A stretch of 64,000 bases of DNA from an uncultured Paracoccaceae bacterium (GTDB lineage: Bacteria > Pseudomonadota > Alphaproteobacteria > Rhodobacterales > Rhodobacteraceae), in assembly GCA_947493335.1 (NCBI GenBank), contig CANLQO010000002.1, positions 558,001-622,000 of the forward strand, given 5' to 3'. Both the position numbers and the translations under genes were made by a program. The notes beneath the pieces were generated by a model. That model ran no database searches. It saw only the letters and a program-made list of their open reading frames with translations, and was not told the origin of the DNA. The stretch's first letter is position 1, and each line of letters starts with the position of its first letter. This document shows, one piece after another, positions 27,326-38,674 of this stretch.

Positions 27326-27997
27326 ATGAATGTTTTGATCATCGAGGATGACGCCGAGATCGGTGATTATCTGATGCGTGGACTGCGCGAGGCTGGATGG
27401 GACCCCGTGCTGCGCACCGATCCACAGCAAGGCATCCTTGATGTCTCGACCCGCGACTTTGATGTCATTGTTCTGGACCGGATGCTGCCCGGCATGGACG
27501 GTGTTGATGCACTGCGACTGCTGCGCGGCGCTGGGATCAAAACTCCGGTGTTGGTGCTAACCGCGCGCACCAGCATTGATGACCGGGTGGAGGGATTGGA
27601 GGCGGGCGCCGATGATTACCTGATCAAGCCCTTCGCCATGTCAGAGCTTTTGGCCCGGCTTAAGATCATTGCCCGCCGTCCGGCGCGCGCTGCACCCGAA
27701 ACTGATCTTGTGATTGGCGATCTGACACTTGATCGCGTCCGCAGGCAGGCGCGCCGGGGCGAGGTATTGCTGGACCTTTCACCACTGGAATTCCGCCTGC
27801 TTGAATACCTGATGCTGCATCAGGGACAGGTCGTGACCCGTACGATCCTTCTGGAAAAGGTCTGGGGCTACCGCTTTGATCCCAAAACCAGCCTTGTCCA
27901 AACTCACCTGAGCCGCCTGCGCACGAAGGTAGATAAACCCTTCAAGTCAGAGCTTATCCGCACGATCAGAGGACAGGGCTATGTCATCGGCACGTAA
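27326..27997 (+). CDS. OmpR-family response regulator
   Basis: The 223-residue protein has a receiver domain with acidic IIEDDAE, phosphoacceptor Asp51 in VLDRMLPGMDG and Lys in DDYLIKPF, followed by a winged-helix domain (LSPLEFRLLEYLMLHQGQVVTR, then TKVDKPF and IRTIRGQGYVIG). It overlaps the histidine kinase gene by 17 bases. The pair lies between the molybdenum enzyme operon and the DUF1800/DUF1501 pair; which it controls is not evident. Confidence 0.92.
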   Translation: MNVLIIEDDAEIGDYLMRGLREAGWDPVLRTDPQQGILDVSTRDFDVIVLDRMLPGMDGVDALRLLRGAGIKTPVLVLTARTSIDDRVEGLEAGADDYLIKPFAMSELLARLKIIARRPARAAPETDLVIGDLTLDRVRRQARRGEVLLDLSPLEFRLLEYLMLHQGQVVTRTILLEKVWGYRFDPKTSLVQTHLSRLRTKVDKPFKSELIRTIRGQGYVIGT

Positions 27998-29372
27998 CAA
28001 CACATTAGGATCAACAGTCTTTCAGCAGACGCTTGTGTCCAGTGCCGCCTTCGTACTGGTCAGTCTAGCGCTTTTGTGGGTGATCTGCGGTGGGATGATC
28101 TGGCAGATTGACCGCAACCAGATCGCCGACATCGAAGAAACGATGACCTACGCTGAAGACGTCTATTACGGGCGCGGCTTGGACGCTCTGATTGATGAAG
28201 AAATTCGCGACGACACAGACGTGATCTGGTCGGATGACTTTATCTTTGAACTGCTTGAGCAAGAACAGCTTTTGTGGACCTTACGCAACGCGGACTATGA
28301 TCCCGTGGCCGGTTTCCCGGGTCTGCATGCAGAGTTCGGGTTCAGCATCGTTGGTTTGGACCATCCTGAAATCCGGCAATCGGTGCGGGCGTTGTCCCGC
28401 CAACTACGCGGCGGTGACCGGCTGACCATCGCCGCGTTCCTGCCAGAGGCGCGCGCCAACATCGTTGCCTTCGCGCAATGGGGGTCGCTTGCGCTTTTGC
28501 TGATCGTCCTGCCTTTGGCGCTGATCACCGGGTATGTCCTCAGCCAGCGGGTCTTTCAACGGATCGAAGGGATTTCTGCGACTGCAAGCGCCGTTGCATC
28601 AGGTGAGATGACAACGCGCGTCGCGCAATCACCACGGCATGATGAATTCGACCGTCTGGGCGGCAGCATCAACCAGATGCTTGATCAAGTTGAAGATTTG
28701 AACCGGTCGATTGAGGATGTGTCTGTGGGGGTCGCTCATGACCTGCGCACACCGCTCACCAATATTGGTGGGCGGCTCGAACTCATCCGACGCGACCGGT
28801 CCGATCCGCAGGCCGTTGAAACCCATGTTGATGCGGCAGAGGCCGCGCAAGATCAGCTGATGCGGGTCTTTGACGCCCTGCTGCGACTGGGTGAGGTGAA
28901 GGCGGGCCAGCGGAAATCGGCCTTTGCGCCCGTCGATTTGTCAGCACTCGTCGCTGATCTTGCCGACACGTTTGCGCCCGTCTTCGCTGATGCCGACAAA
29001 CACCTGACCGTGCAGGTCCAATCCGGCCTTCAGATCGAGGGTGATCAGGAATTGCTTCAGCAGTTGATCGCCAATCTGCTGGAAAATGCGGTCGAACATA
29101 GCCGTGACGCAGCGCAGGCCTTTGTGACACTCGAACGGGCAGATGGGCGCATAGTTTTGAAGATCGGCGATGATGGCCCCGGTATTTCCCCGTTGCATCG
29201 CGATCGCATATTCGAACGTTTCTTCCGGGCCGACGCCAGCCGTGGGACTGCCGGAAATGGACTTGGACTAAGCCTTGTGCAGGCCATTGCGGCGCTGCAT
29301 CAGGCAGAGTTGGCGCTTGCACCAGATATCAAAGGTGCGGTGTTCTCGGTGCTCTTTTTGCCCAGAACCTGA
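27981..29372 (+). CDS. Sensor histidine kinase with HAMP domain
   Basis: The 463-residue protein has two membrane segments (about 18-40 and 165-187) bounding a periplasmic sensor region of about 125 residues. A HAMP linker follows, then HisKA with His253 in VGVAHDLRTPLT and a HATPase with LLENAVEHS, KIGDDGPGI and GNGLGLSLVQAI. It is the cognate partner of the overlapping OmpR-type regulator. The signal is unknown. Confidence 0.92.
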   Translation: MSSARNNTLGSTVFQQTLVSSAAFVLVSLALLWVICGGMIWQIDRNQIADIEETMTYAEDVYYGRGLDALIDEEIRDDTDVIWSDDFIFELLEQEQLLWTLRNADYDPVAGFPGLHAEFGFSIVGLDHPEIRQSVRALSRQLRGGDRLTIAAFLPEARANIVAFAQWGSLALLLIVLPLALITGYVLSQRVFQRIEGISATASAVASGEMTTRVAQSPRHDEFDRLGGSINQMLDQVEDLNRSIEDVSVGVAHDLRTPLTNIGGRLELIRRDRSDPQAVETHVDAAEAAQDQLMRVFDALLRLGEVKAGQRKSAFAPVDLSALVADLADTFAPVFADADKHLTVQVQSGLQIEGDQELLQQLIANLLENAVEHSRDAAQAFVTLERADGRIVLKIGDDGPGISPLHRDRIFERFFRADASRGTAGNGLGLSLVQAIAALHQAELALAPDIKGAVFSVLFLPRT

Positions 29373-29485
29373 ACCATACAAAATCGTATGAATGCGGCCC
29401 CCAACCTGTAAAACGCAGGCGGGTTTTGGCGTGCTATCCCCGATCTGCGCGGCCCGGAGCGGCTAGTCAGATCAAAGAGGACGCC

Positions 29486-31573
29486 ATGAAATTCAAAAGA
29501 TACCTCGTTGCAACACTGCTTTTGGGCACGATCGCTGGCCCTGTCACCGCCGGTCCCGACGCCATGACTGCAAAAGACGCGCGGCACTTGATTGCCCGCA
29601 CCGGATTTGGCGCGGCTCCGGCCGAGGTCAATGCCATGATCGGCCTTTCCTATGCCGAAGGGGTCGCCCGGATCATCGGCGGATTGCGTACGACCCCGAA
29701 GCGCCCCATGCCAGCCTGGACCGATCAGTGGGACTATCCTGCGGACCTGATCTGGACCCTCGGTCAAACCCAGACCGATCTGTTCTACACCGCGCGGTGG
29801 GAAGAGATGCATGAGCTTTCGGCGTGGTGGATCGCGGAAATGGTGGCAACGCCGTCCCCGCTGACAGAGCGCCTTGTTCTTTTCTGGAGCGACCATTTCG
29901 CCAACGGTTTCGAAGCACATGAGAAAAGCCAATGGCTCGCCCGGCAAAACCGCTTTCTTCGGACGCATGCCGCCGGCAACTTCGCGGCGCTGGCACAGGG
30001 TATGCTGCACGATCCGGCCGTGTTGGAATACCTCGACAATGGCAGCAATATCGCTGCTGCCCCCAACGAAAATCTGGGCCGCGAGTTTCTGGAGCTTTTC
30101 ACGCTGGGCGAAGGGCGCGGATATGATCAAAACGATGTCCGTGCGGCCTCTGCCATGTTGACAGGTTTGACCATTGCAGACGAAGGGCGGCCGGAAACCA
30201 CGTTCAATCGCGACGATCATGACGGCGGGCCCAAAACAATCTTTGGGCAGACCGGGCGTTTTGGCCCCGCTGATTTGACACCTCTGACGCTGCACAATCC
30301 CGCGTTTGGGCCCTATATCGTCGAAAAGCTTTGGCGCGCCTTGATCTCGGACCAGCCCGACCCGGCAGAGGTGACGCGGCTGACAAAGCTTTGGAAACAC
30401 AACAACCTCGAACTGCGGCCTCTGCTGACGGCGCTTTTGCTGACAGATGCCTTTTGGGCGGAGGAGAACCGCGGTCGTCTGGTCAAAAGCCCGATGGAGT
30501 TGTTGGTCGGAACGACCCGGACGCTGGGACTTGAGCGCGCTGATGCACGCGATCTGATCTGGATGGCCGAAGACCTTGATCAGATACTGTTCCAGCCGCC
30601 AAACGTCGGAGGCTGGCCCGAAGGCACTGCCTGGATCAACGACGCTACGGCCCTGGCCCGGGCGACGACGTTGACACACCTGTTGTCCTTCGAAGATGAC
30701 GATCATCAGAATCCGGGCGGTCTGATGATGTCCGCCCCAACCAAACCGAAACCGGTCGCGGTCGGGCCAAGCGACCTGCGCGTCGGGCAAGTCTTTGCCA
30801 CTTATGTGGAAATACGCGACCCCGGCCATGGTTTTGGCGGTCACTTCACCCTTTTTGATCTGGGATTTTACGGGCAGGACTGGCGGTCCTTGCCGGTCTG
30901 GCTCGAACATCACCCAGAAGACGTCTATACCAGCCTGTCTATATATATCGGCGATTGTGCGCCCTCTTGTCTGTCCAGCCTGCCGCCGCTGGATGACGAC
31001 CCCCACTGGGTCGAAATTGAGACCGATGCGCTTTTGTCGGAAGAGACGTTACATGTAAGCAAGGAAGATGCGGCTTTCCTGCGCGCCCTCGGTGGGCATC
31101 TGCCAGACCTGATTGCCCAAACCGGAAATCAAATTCCGTTTCGCGCCATCCCTTCCGAGCCTGAACATGTTCCTGCCGATCTTGCGCGATTTGTCGTCGC
31201 AGCGATCCACCTTTCGGATGCTGTGCAGTCGTCCATTGGTGGCACTACCGGGCGCTTAGTCGCGGCCCAAAGCGCGCCGGGCGTCATCGGTGTGCCCGGT
31301 GACGGGGCGATTGCTGACGTCGCCGCAATGGAGGCTTACATGGACGCAACCGATGCCGCGCGCAGGCAGCCTTTGCGGCCTGCTCATGCCCACAGCAGCG
31401 CGCAAGACTGGTTGAACGCTTTGCCCGGCACCGGACCCCAAAGTGTTCGTGCTGCCGACATGTTGCTTGCCGTGCCGCGCCCGGCCGAGGGGCAGCGTGA
31501 CGCGCTTGTTGCCACCGACGCCGAAGCACTCTTGCGGCAGCTCATCCTCTCACCCGCTTATCAGGTCAAATAG
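29486..31573 (+). CDS. Secreted DUF1800 family protein with a large C-terminal insertion
   Basis: The 695-residue protein has a signal peptide (cleavage near TAGPD, residue 24) and the DUF1800 features RHLIARTGFGAAPAEVNAM, RLVLFWSDHFANGF, NENLGREFLELFTLG and PPNVGGWPEGTAWIN (to about residue 390). Family members usually end soon after this; here about 270 further residues follow, before a last segment (LLRQLILSPAYQVK) that looks like the normal DUF1800 end. The inserted part has two close cysteines (CAPSC). ATG 29486 follows AAAGAGG. The DUF1501 gene follows 10 bases later; such pairs are widespread and of unknown function. Confidence 0.85.
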   Translation: MKFKRYLVATLLLGTIAGPVTAGPDAMTAKDARHLIARTGFGAAPAEVNAMIGLSYAEGVARIIGGLRTTPKRPMPAWTDQWDYPADLIWTLGQTQTDLFYTARWEEMHELSAWWIAEMVATPSPLTERLVLFWSDHFANGFEAHEKSQWLARQNRFLRTHAAGNFAALAQGMLHDPAVLEYLDNGSNIAAAPNENLGREFLELFTLGEGRGYDQNDVRAASAMLTGLTIADEGRPETTFNRDDHDGGPKTIFGQTGRFGPADLTPLTLHNPAFGPYIVEKLWRALISDQPDPAEVTRLTKLWKHNNLELRPLLTALLLTDAFWAEENRGRLVKSPMELLVGTTRTLGLERADARDLIWMAEDLDQILFQPPNVGGWPEGTAWINDATALARATTLTHLLSFEDDDHQNPGGLMMSAPTKPKPVAVGPSDLRVGQVFATYVEIRDPGHGFGGHFTLFDLGFYGQDWRSLPVWLEHHPEDVYTSLSIYIGDCAPSCLSSLPPLDDDPHWVEIETDALLSEETLHVSKEDAAFLRALGGHLPDLIAQTGNQIPFRAIPSEPEHVPADLARFVVAAIHLSDAVQSSIGGTTGRLVAAQSAPGVIGVPGDGAIADVAAMEAYMDATDAARRQPLRPAHAHSSAQDWLNALPGTGPQSVRAADMLLAVPRPAEGQRDALVATDAEALLRQLILSPAYQVK

Positions 31574-31583
31574 GAGAATTCCG

Positions 31584-32777
31584 ATGACATATTCGACCCT
31601 TTCGCGCCGTCGCTTCATGTCGGCCATTGGCTGTGGTCTGGCAGGTTTGCCATTGGTCTCTGCCCCCGGATTTGCGCAGACCACCGGGTCTGGTGACGGT
31701 AACATCCTGATCCTGATCGAGCTTTCGGGCGGCAATGATGGTCTGAACACGGTCATTCCGGTGACCGATTCAGCCTATCGCGCTTTGCGTCCAACCATCG
31801 GGATCGCGGCACAGGACGCCTTGTCGCTCGATGCTGACACCGCGCTTCACCCCTCACTACGCCCGCTTGCGGATATTTGGGAAGACGGGGCGCTAAAGAT
31901 TGTCGAAGGTGTTGGATATCCGGAACCCAACCGCTCGCACTTTCGGTCCATCGAAATCTGGAATGCGGGGCTGGGGGCTGATAGCTTGTCGCGTCGCGGC
32001 TGGATTTCCAACGCCTTTGCGGCCCCAGATCTTCATAACGATCTTGACGCCCAAGGACTGGTTCTGGGCGGAGATATGGGACCGTTGAGCGGGGCAGGTC
32101 GATTTGGTGCGATCCGAGACGAAGACGCGTTTCTTGAAACACTTGCCAATTTGCCGGGCCAACCCCACGCAGTACGCCCCAAAACCGTGCAAAGCCCGCT
32201 CGCGCATGTGCTAGCGACATATGAGAATGCGCAAATCACCGGCGACGCGATCCGACGCAAACTTGCGGCGTCGCAGCCCCGTCAATGGGATTTTCCATTT
32301 ACCAGTTTGGGCGAGCAGTTGCGCACTGCGGCGCGGCTCCTTGATGCGGGCGTGCAGGTGCCGGTGCTGAAGGTGGTGCAGGATGGTTATGACACCCATG
32401 ATGCGCAGCCCTACATCCACGCCGAACTGCTGACCGAACTGTCAGAGGCGATTTCCGCCTTCGCCCGCGCGATGCAGCAGATGGGTCTTTGGGACCGGAT
32501 CACGTTGATGACATATTCCGAATTTGGACGCACCGCGCGGGAAAACGGCTCTGCCGGAACGGACCATGGCACTGCGGCACCGGTGCTGGCGTTGGGTGGG
32601 GCTGTCGCGGGTGGGCTTTCGGGCCGAAAACCTGATCTGACCGCGCTGGTCGATGACGATCTGGCACACACTACCGATTACCGCCAGGTCTATGCCGCTG
32701 TGATGCAGGACCTCTGGCAAATCTCACCGAACTCCGATCTCTCTTTTGCAGGGCCACCCATCACGCTTTTGCGTTAG
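31584..32777 (+). CDS. DUF1501 family protein, Tat-exported
   Basis: The 397-residue protein begins with a Tat signal (LSRRRFMSAIGCGLAGLPLVSA) and contains the DUF1501 (alkaline-phosphatase-like fold) features LILIELSGGNDGLNTVIP, PNRSHFRSIEIWNAG, QDGYDTHD and MTYSEFGRTARENGSAGTDHG. The Asp, His and Glu in these motifs are probable metal ligands. Start ATG 31584 follows TAGGAGAA. It is paired with the DUF1800 gene, both exported, suggesting a two-part periplasmic or extracellular system whose activity is not known. Confidence 0.87.
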   Translation: MTYSTLSRRRFMSAIGCGLAGLPLVSAPGFAQTTGSGDGNILILIELSGGNDGLNTVIPVTDSAYRALRPTIGIAAQDALSLDADTALHPSLRPLADIWEDGALKIVEGVGYPEPNRSHFRSIEIWNAGLGADSLSRRGWISNAFAAPDLHNDLDAQGLVLGGDMGPLSGAGRFGAIRDEDAFLETLANLPGQPHAVRPKTVQSPLAHVLATYENAQITGDAIRRKLAASQPRQWDFPFTSLGEQLRTAARLLDAGVQVPVLKVVQDGYDTHDAQPYIHAELLTELSEAISAFARAMQQMGLWDRITLMTYSEFGRTARENGSAGTDHGTAAPVLALGGAVAGGLSGRKPDLTALVDDDLAHTTDYRQVYAAVMQDLWQISPNSDLSFAGPPITLLR

Positions 32778-32826
32778 ACCCGGCTCCCTTTCCCGGCGCT
32801 ATGCCATCGGCTAGGCTTTGCCATGA

Positions 32827-35204
<2,378 letters not shown>

Positions 35205-35502
35205 TTGGGCATCCTTTGCGCAGGGTCGGTTTGCCATCATCCAAAGGCCAACCGACCACTGCAAGTGAAAACTGGCTTACACTCATATGCGCATGGAAAG
35301 TCCGGTGCCGTAGCATCCTGACGCGGGATTTCGCGCGGCCAAAACACAAAAAGCACGGCCTCGAAAGTCCTGTACGCGGCAGGTCAGAAAACTTTCCAAC
35401 TGACCCAAAAACTTCTATACGGGCGCAGGTCAATTTTCTTGCGAACTGATTGAGGTAAAGCCTGACGATACGCTCCATACGTCTTCCAAACCACTTATTT
35501 CG
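35205..35502. other. Divergent intergenic region kynU / GT2 gene
   Basis: These 298 bases separate kynU from the first clear start codon of the glycosyltransferase. I see no convincing coding region or strong hairpin. The glycosyltransferase reading frame is open from 35404 but holds no ATG, GTG or TTG before 35503. Promoters for both genes must lie here. Confidence 0.5.
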
Positions 35503-36468
35503 GTGGTTGTGCCGTGTTTCAATGAAGAGGAAGTTTTGGGGCAAACACTTGAAGAGCTTCAAAATTTTGCCAAGGGGCTGTCCGGCTACCGGGTCGAGTA
35601 CATCTTTGTGGACGACGGAAGCAAGGACGGGACGCTCCGCATTTTGCGGGATGCATCCCAAAACGATGCGACAATTTGCGTTCTGAGTTTTGCGCGTAAC
35701 TTTGGACATCAGATTGCCGTTACTGCGGGGATCGATGCCGCAGCTGGTGAAGCCGTGGCTTTGATAGATGCTGATCTGCAAGATCCGCCCGATGTACTGG
35801 CCGAGATGATCAAGCACTGGGAAGACGGGGTTGAGGTCGTATATGCAGTGCGCGCCAGCCGCGAAGGCGAAAGCGCCTTCAAGGTCTCAACCGCCCGATG
35901 GTTCTACCGCATCCTGAACCGGCTGTCAGAAACGCCACTCCCCTTGGACACCGGCGACTTTCGCCTGATGGACCGTAAGGTGGTCGACATCCTCAAAGAG
36001 ATGCCGGAACGGCACCGCTTTGTGCGTGGTCTTGTCGCCTGGGTCGGATTCCGGCAAATGGCATTGCCCTATCACCGTAAGAAACGCGCTGCCGGGACAT
36101 CGAAATACCCGTTGCGCAAGATGCTTCGCTTCGCGACCGACGGGATTCTGTCTTTCTCGTCTAAGCCACTGCAAATCGCGACAAGCATGGGGCTGGCTGC
36201 GGCATTTCTAGCGCTTTTGGGGATCATCTACGCCTTTGTCTTGCGTTTGCTCACCAATACCTGGGTCGAAGGTTGGACTGCGCTCATGATCGCGGTTCTT
36301 TTCCTTGGCGGGGTGCAATTGATTTCCCTGGGGATCATCGGCGAATATATCGGCCGGATTTATGAGGAAACCAAACGCCGCCCGCTTTACATCGTGCGGG
36401 ATCGGATCGGATTTGACATGAAAACCATGGTCGAGCGATCACCAGAGAGCGTTCATGAACGTTCGTAA
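35503..36468 (+). CDS. GT2-family polyprenyl-phosphate glycosyltransferase (DPM1/ArnC/GtrB-like), start uncertain
   Basis: The protein (321 residues from GTG 35503) has the GT-A core: VVPCFNEEEVL, EYIFVDDGSKDGT, ALIDADLQDPP with the metal-binding DAD, then two C-terminal membrane segments (about residues 229-255 and 262-285). Such enzymes load a sugar on undecaprenyl phosphate at the inner face of the membrane. The GTG start is unusually close to the first core strand; residues KPLIS just upstream in frame look like part of that strand, so real translation may begin upstream at a non-standard codon such as CTG 35446 or ATT 35449. It overlaps the next gene by 14 bases. Confidence 0.85.
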   Translation: MVVPCFNEEEVLGQTLEELQNFAKGLSGYRVEYIFVDDGSKDGTLRILRDASQNDATICVLSFARNFGHQIAVTAGIDAAAGEAVALIDADLQDPPDVLAEMIKHWEDGVEVVYAVRASREGESAFKVSTARWFYRILNRLSETPLPLDTGDFRLMDRKVVDILKEMPERHRFVRGLVAWVGFRQMALPYHRKKRAAGTSKYPLRKMLRFATDGILSFSSKPLQIATSMGLAAAFLALLGIIYAFVLRLLTNTWVEGWTALMIAVLFLGGVQLISLGIIGEYIGRIYEETKRRPLYIVRDRIGFDMKTMVERSPESVHERS

Positions 36469-37468
36469 AGGGCTAAGTCTTTTCGTTGGGTTTGCGGTTT
36501 CAGGTGTGTTTGTCTGGATGATATTCCGCACACTGCCATTTGGCGAATTTCTGGCAACTCTGAAGAGTGCACGGATCTCATGGGCTGGGCTCGCTGTGGG
36601 TTTCTTTGTCTTGGGCTATGTGTGTCGGATTTGGCGTTGGCGGCTTATGTTGGTGCAATTCAATCCGGGGCTAAGCTGGGGACGCTGTTCGGTGCCGTTC
36701 ATGGCGTCCATCGCGGCCAACAATGTACTGCCTTTTCGTGCGGGAGATATTTTGCGAGGTGTGGCTTTCGGCAACTGGCTTGGCATTCCGACAGCGCGCG
36801 TTCTTGCAACTTTGCTGGTGGAACGTTTGCTTGATCTGCTTTCCCTCATCATCGCGCTTGCGGTCGCGTTGGCGTTGTTCGGGGCCGGTGAAACCGATGT
36901 TCAGGCTCTTTTGGGGTGGAGCGCGGGCGCCTTCGCCCTGATTGCCGCCACTATTGCATTTGCATTGCTTTTTCCCGGCCTCTTTCAGCCTCCGCTTCTT
37001 ATCTTGATACGCCTCTTACCAGGGCGTGATGGCGGCCTGTCTGAGAAAATTGAGGCTCAGGTGACGCGCGTCTTCCAGACTCTGTCGTCACTTGCGCATC
37101 GGGCCCGTATGGCAACTTTGATCTTTTGGTCACTGCTGGCGTGGTTCTTTGAAGCTTGCGTCTTTTACGCCGCCGCACGCGCGCTGCCGGATATCGCCGC
37201 ACCGATCGCCGCCTGGATCGCGATGCCGGTTGGAACAATGTCCACCATGTTGCCCTCGACACCGGGATACATCGGGACGTTCCATTACTTCGTGATGCAG
37301 GCCACAGAAGCACTCGGGAACGCTGAGGTTGCGGCGGCCGCGTTTGCGTTTCTTGTGCATTTGCTTTTGTTCATACCCGCCACGCTGTGGGGCGGTATTT
37401 GTTTTGTCTATTGGGTATTCACCCGGCAAAGCGGACCCGGTTCCATCGGAAAAGCGACGACACTTTAG
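36455..37468 (+). CDS. LPG_synthase_TM/UPF0104 flippase-like membrane protein
   Basis: The 337-residue protein has about eight membrane segments and the family signature motifs RIWRWRLML, SIAANNVLPFRAGDILRG and LLVERLLDLLSL, as in MprF-type flippase domains and AglD. It probably moves or handles a lipid-linked sugar made by the preceding glycosyltransferase, whose gene it overlaps by 14 bases. The exact lipid is not visible. A weak hairpin (AGGCCT, 37476-37491) follows without a T run. Confidence 0.83.
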   Translation: MNVRKGLSLFVGFAVSGVFVWMIFRTLPFGEFLATLKSARISWAGLAVGFFVLGYVCRIWRWRLMLVQFNPGLSWGRCSVPFMASIAANNVLPFRAGDILRGVAFGNWLGIPTARVLATLLVERLLDLLSLIIALAVALALFGAGETDVQALLGWSAGAFALIAATIAFALLFPGLFQPPLLILIRLLPGRDGGLSEKIEAQVTRVFQTLSSLAHRARMATLIFWSLLAWFFEACVFYAAARALPDIAAPIAAWIAMPVGTMSTMLPSTPGYIGTFHYFVMQATEALGNAEVAAAAFAFLVHLLLFIPATLWGGICFVYWVFTRQSGPGSIGKATTL

Positions 37469-37529
37469 ATCATGAAGGCCTTTTCAGGCCTGAAGCACCA
37501 TTCCATTTTCGTCACATTTTCTTACATAA

Positions 37530-37544
37530 ATAGTTATAAACTAT
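37530..37544. promoter_or_regulatory. Palindrome ATAGTT-ATA-AACTAT upstream of the SDH-like operon
   Basis: A perfect 15-base inverted repeat in an AT-rich stretch, 68 bases before the GTG of the SdhB-like gene. It contains T-N11-A, the LysR-box pattern, with half-sites AGTT/AACT like those at the LysR site 43320-43332. It is a candidate operator for the LysR encoded at the far end of this operon. Confidence 0.45.
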
Positions 37545-37611
37545 CGGATTTGGTTAGCAAACACGTTGATGTATGCAAGAGCGGACAAGAAGCCGATTCA
37601 AAGAGGCGACG

Positions 37612-38349
37612 GTGGGATCAACGGACAACATGCGGCTAGAGGTGACTGTCCGCCGGAGTGACGCCGATGGCGGGTACGACCAGATCTTCAAGGTGCCTGC
37701 CTACGCCCATCAGACAGTTCTTGATGTTGTGTCATGGATCCAGCAGTACAGCGATCCGACGCTAACCTATCGGTTTGCCTGCCGCGTCGGGATGTGCGGT
37801 AGTTGCGCCATGATGGTGAACGGTGCACCGCGCTGGACCTGTCGAACACATGTCAACAAAGTGCTGAATGGCGACAGACTGCATATCGCGCCGCTGCGGA
37901 ATCTGCCTGTCGTCAAAGATCTTGTCGTCGATATGGACCCATTCTTTGACAAATGGATTGCAGCCGAGGGCTTGCATCATCCGACCAGGACCCGACATGA
38001 CCCGATCGTTTCAATTGATCCTGAGAACCCGCAGCGTGGTGAAGCCAATGCCGGAATCGAATGTATCAATTGCTCGGTTTGTTACGCGGCCTGTGACACG
38101 GTTGCGGGTAATTCCGATTATCTGGGTCCGGCCGCCTTGCTGCGTGCCTGGACCGTTTTCAATGACGAAAAGAACGCTGGCAAACAGGATATCCTGGATG
38201 CCGTCTCGGGCAGTTCAGGCTGCCATAATTGCCATTCCATGGGCAGCTGCTCCCACTTCTGTCCCAACGCGCTTAATCCCATGACTGCAATCGCGGGGCT
38301 GAAACGGGAAACCGCGAAAACCATCTTCAGGCGGCGCAAGGATGCTTGA
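37612..38349 (+). CDS. SdhB/FrdB-like iron-sulfur subunit
   Basis: The protein (245 residues) has the three cluster motifs of complex II iron-sulfur subunits: [2Fe-2S] CRVGMCGSC followed by a distant C in PRWTC, [4Fe-4S] CINCSVCYAAC, and the last set CHNCHSMGSCSHFCPNALNP. It carries electrons between the flavoprotein and the membrane subunits. I prefer GTG 37612, with AAGAGG five bases upstream; ATG 37573 and ATG 37630 are alternatives. It heads a run of six overlapping genes. It is a paralogue type, not the usual sdhCDAB order. Confidence 0.88.
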   Translation: MGSTDNMRLEVTVRRSDADGGYDQIFKVPAYAHQTVLDVVSWIQQYSDPTLTYRFACRVGMCGSCAMMVNGAPRWTCRTHVNKVLNGDRLHIAPLRNLPVVKDLVVDMDPFFDKWIAAEGLHHPTRTRHDPIVSIDPENPQRGEANAGIECINCSVCYAACDTVAGNSDYLGPAALLRAWTVFNDEKNAGKQDILDAVSGSSGCHNCHSMGSCSHFCPNALNPMTAIAGLKRETAKTIFRRRKDA

Positions 38350-38674
38350 TCTCAGGCTCTATATGGCACAGCGCATCAGTGCGATGGTGATGATCCCGCT
38401 TGTGTTGGGTCATATCGCGGTGATGATCTATGCAATACAGGGCGGACTTAGCTCCGCTGAAATCCTGTCCCGGACGCAGGGGTCAGCCTTTTGGTTTCTG
38501 TTCTACGGAGTTTTCGTGGTTGCGGTTTCGGTTCATGCCGCGATTGGTTTGCGGGTCATTGTTCATGAATGGCTGGGCCTGCGAGGCATCGCCCTGTCGC
38601 TCCTGACCTGGACGATCTGCTTGGTCCTTTTTGTCATGGGCGCGCGCGCCGTGATGGCCGTGACGTTGCTGTGA
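38342..38674 (+). CDS. Complex II-like membrane anchor subunit (SdhC/FrdC-like)
   Basis: The 110-residue protein has three membrane segments (about residues 12-32, 50-74 and 82-106). MAQRISAMVMIPLVLGHIAVM and VHAAIGLRVIVHEWLG carry histidines in positions typical for heme b binding and Arg/Ser near the quinone site in complex II anchors. It overlaps the iron-sulfur subunit gene by 8 bases and the next anchor gene by 4. Confidence 0.83.
   Translation: MLDLRLYMAQRISAMVMIPLVLGHIAVMIYAIQGGLSSAEILSRTQGSAFWFLFYGVFVVAVSVHAAIGLRVIVHEWLGLRGIALSLLTWTICLVLFVMGARAVMAVTLL

Noticed and set aside
29300-31006. Minus-strand reading frame of 568 codons
   Set aside because: It is antisense to the kinase end and DUF1800 gene, both with conserved motifs; no family features or ribosome binding site in the antisense frame.
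37476-37491. AGGCCT-TTTC-AGGCCT hairpin as terminator after the flippase-like gene
   Set aside because: Stem is only 6 bp and no T run follows, so evidence for an intrinsic terminator is weak.
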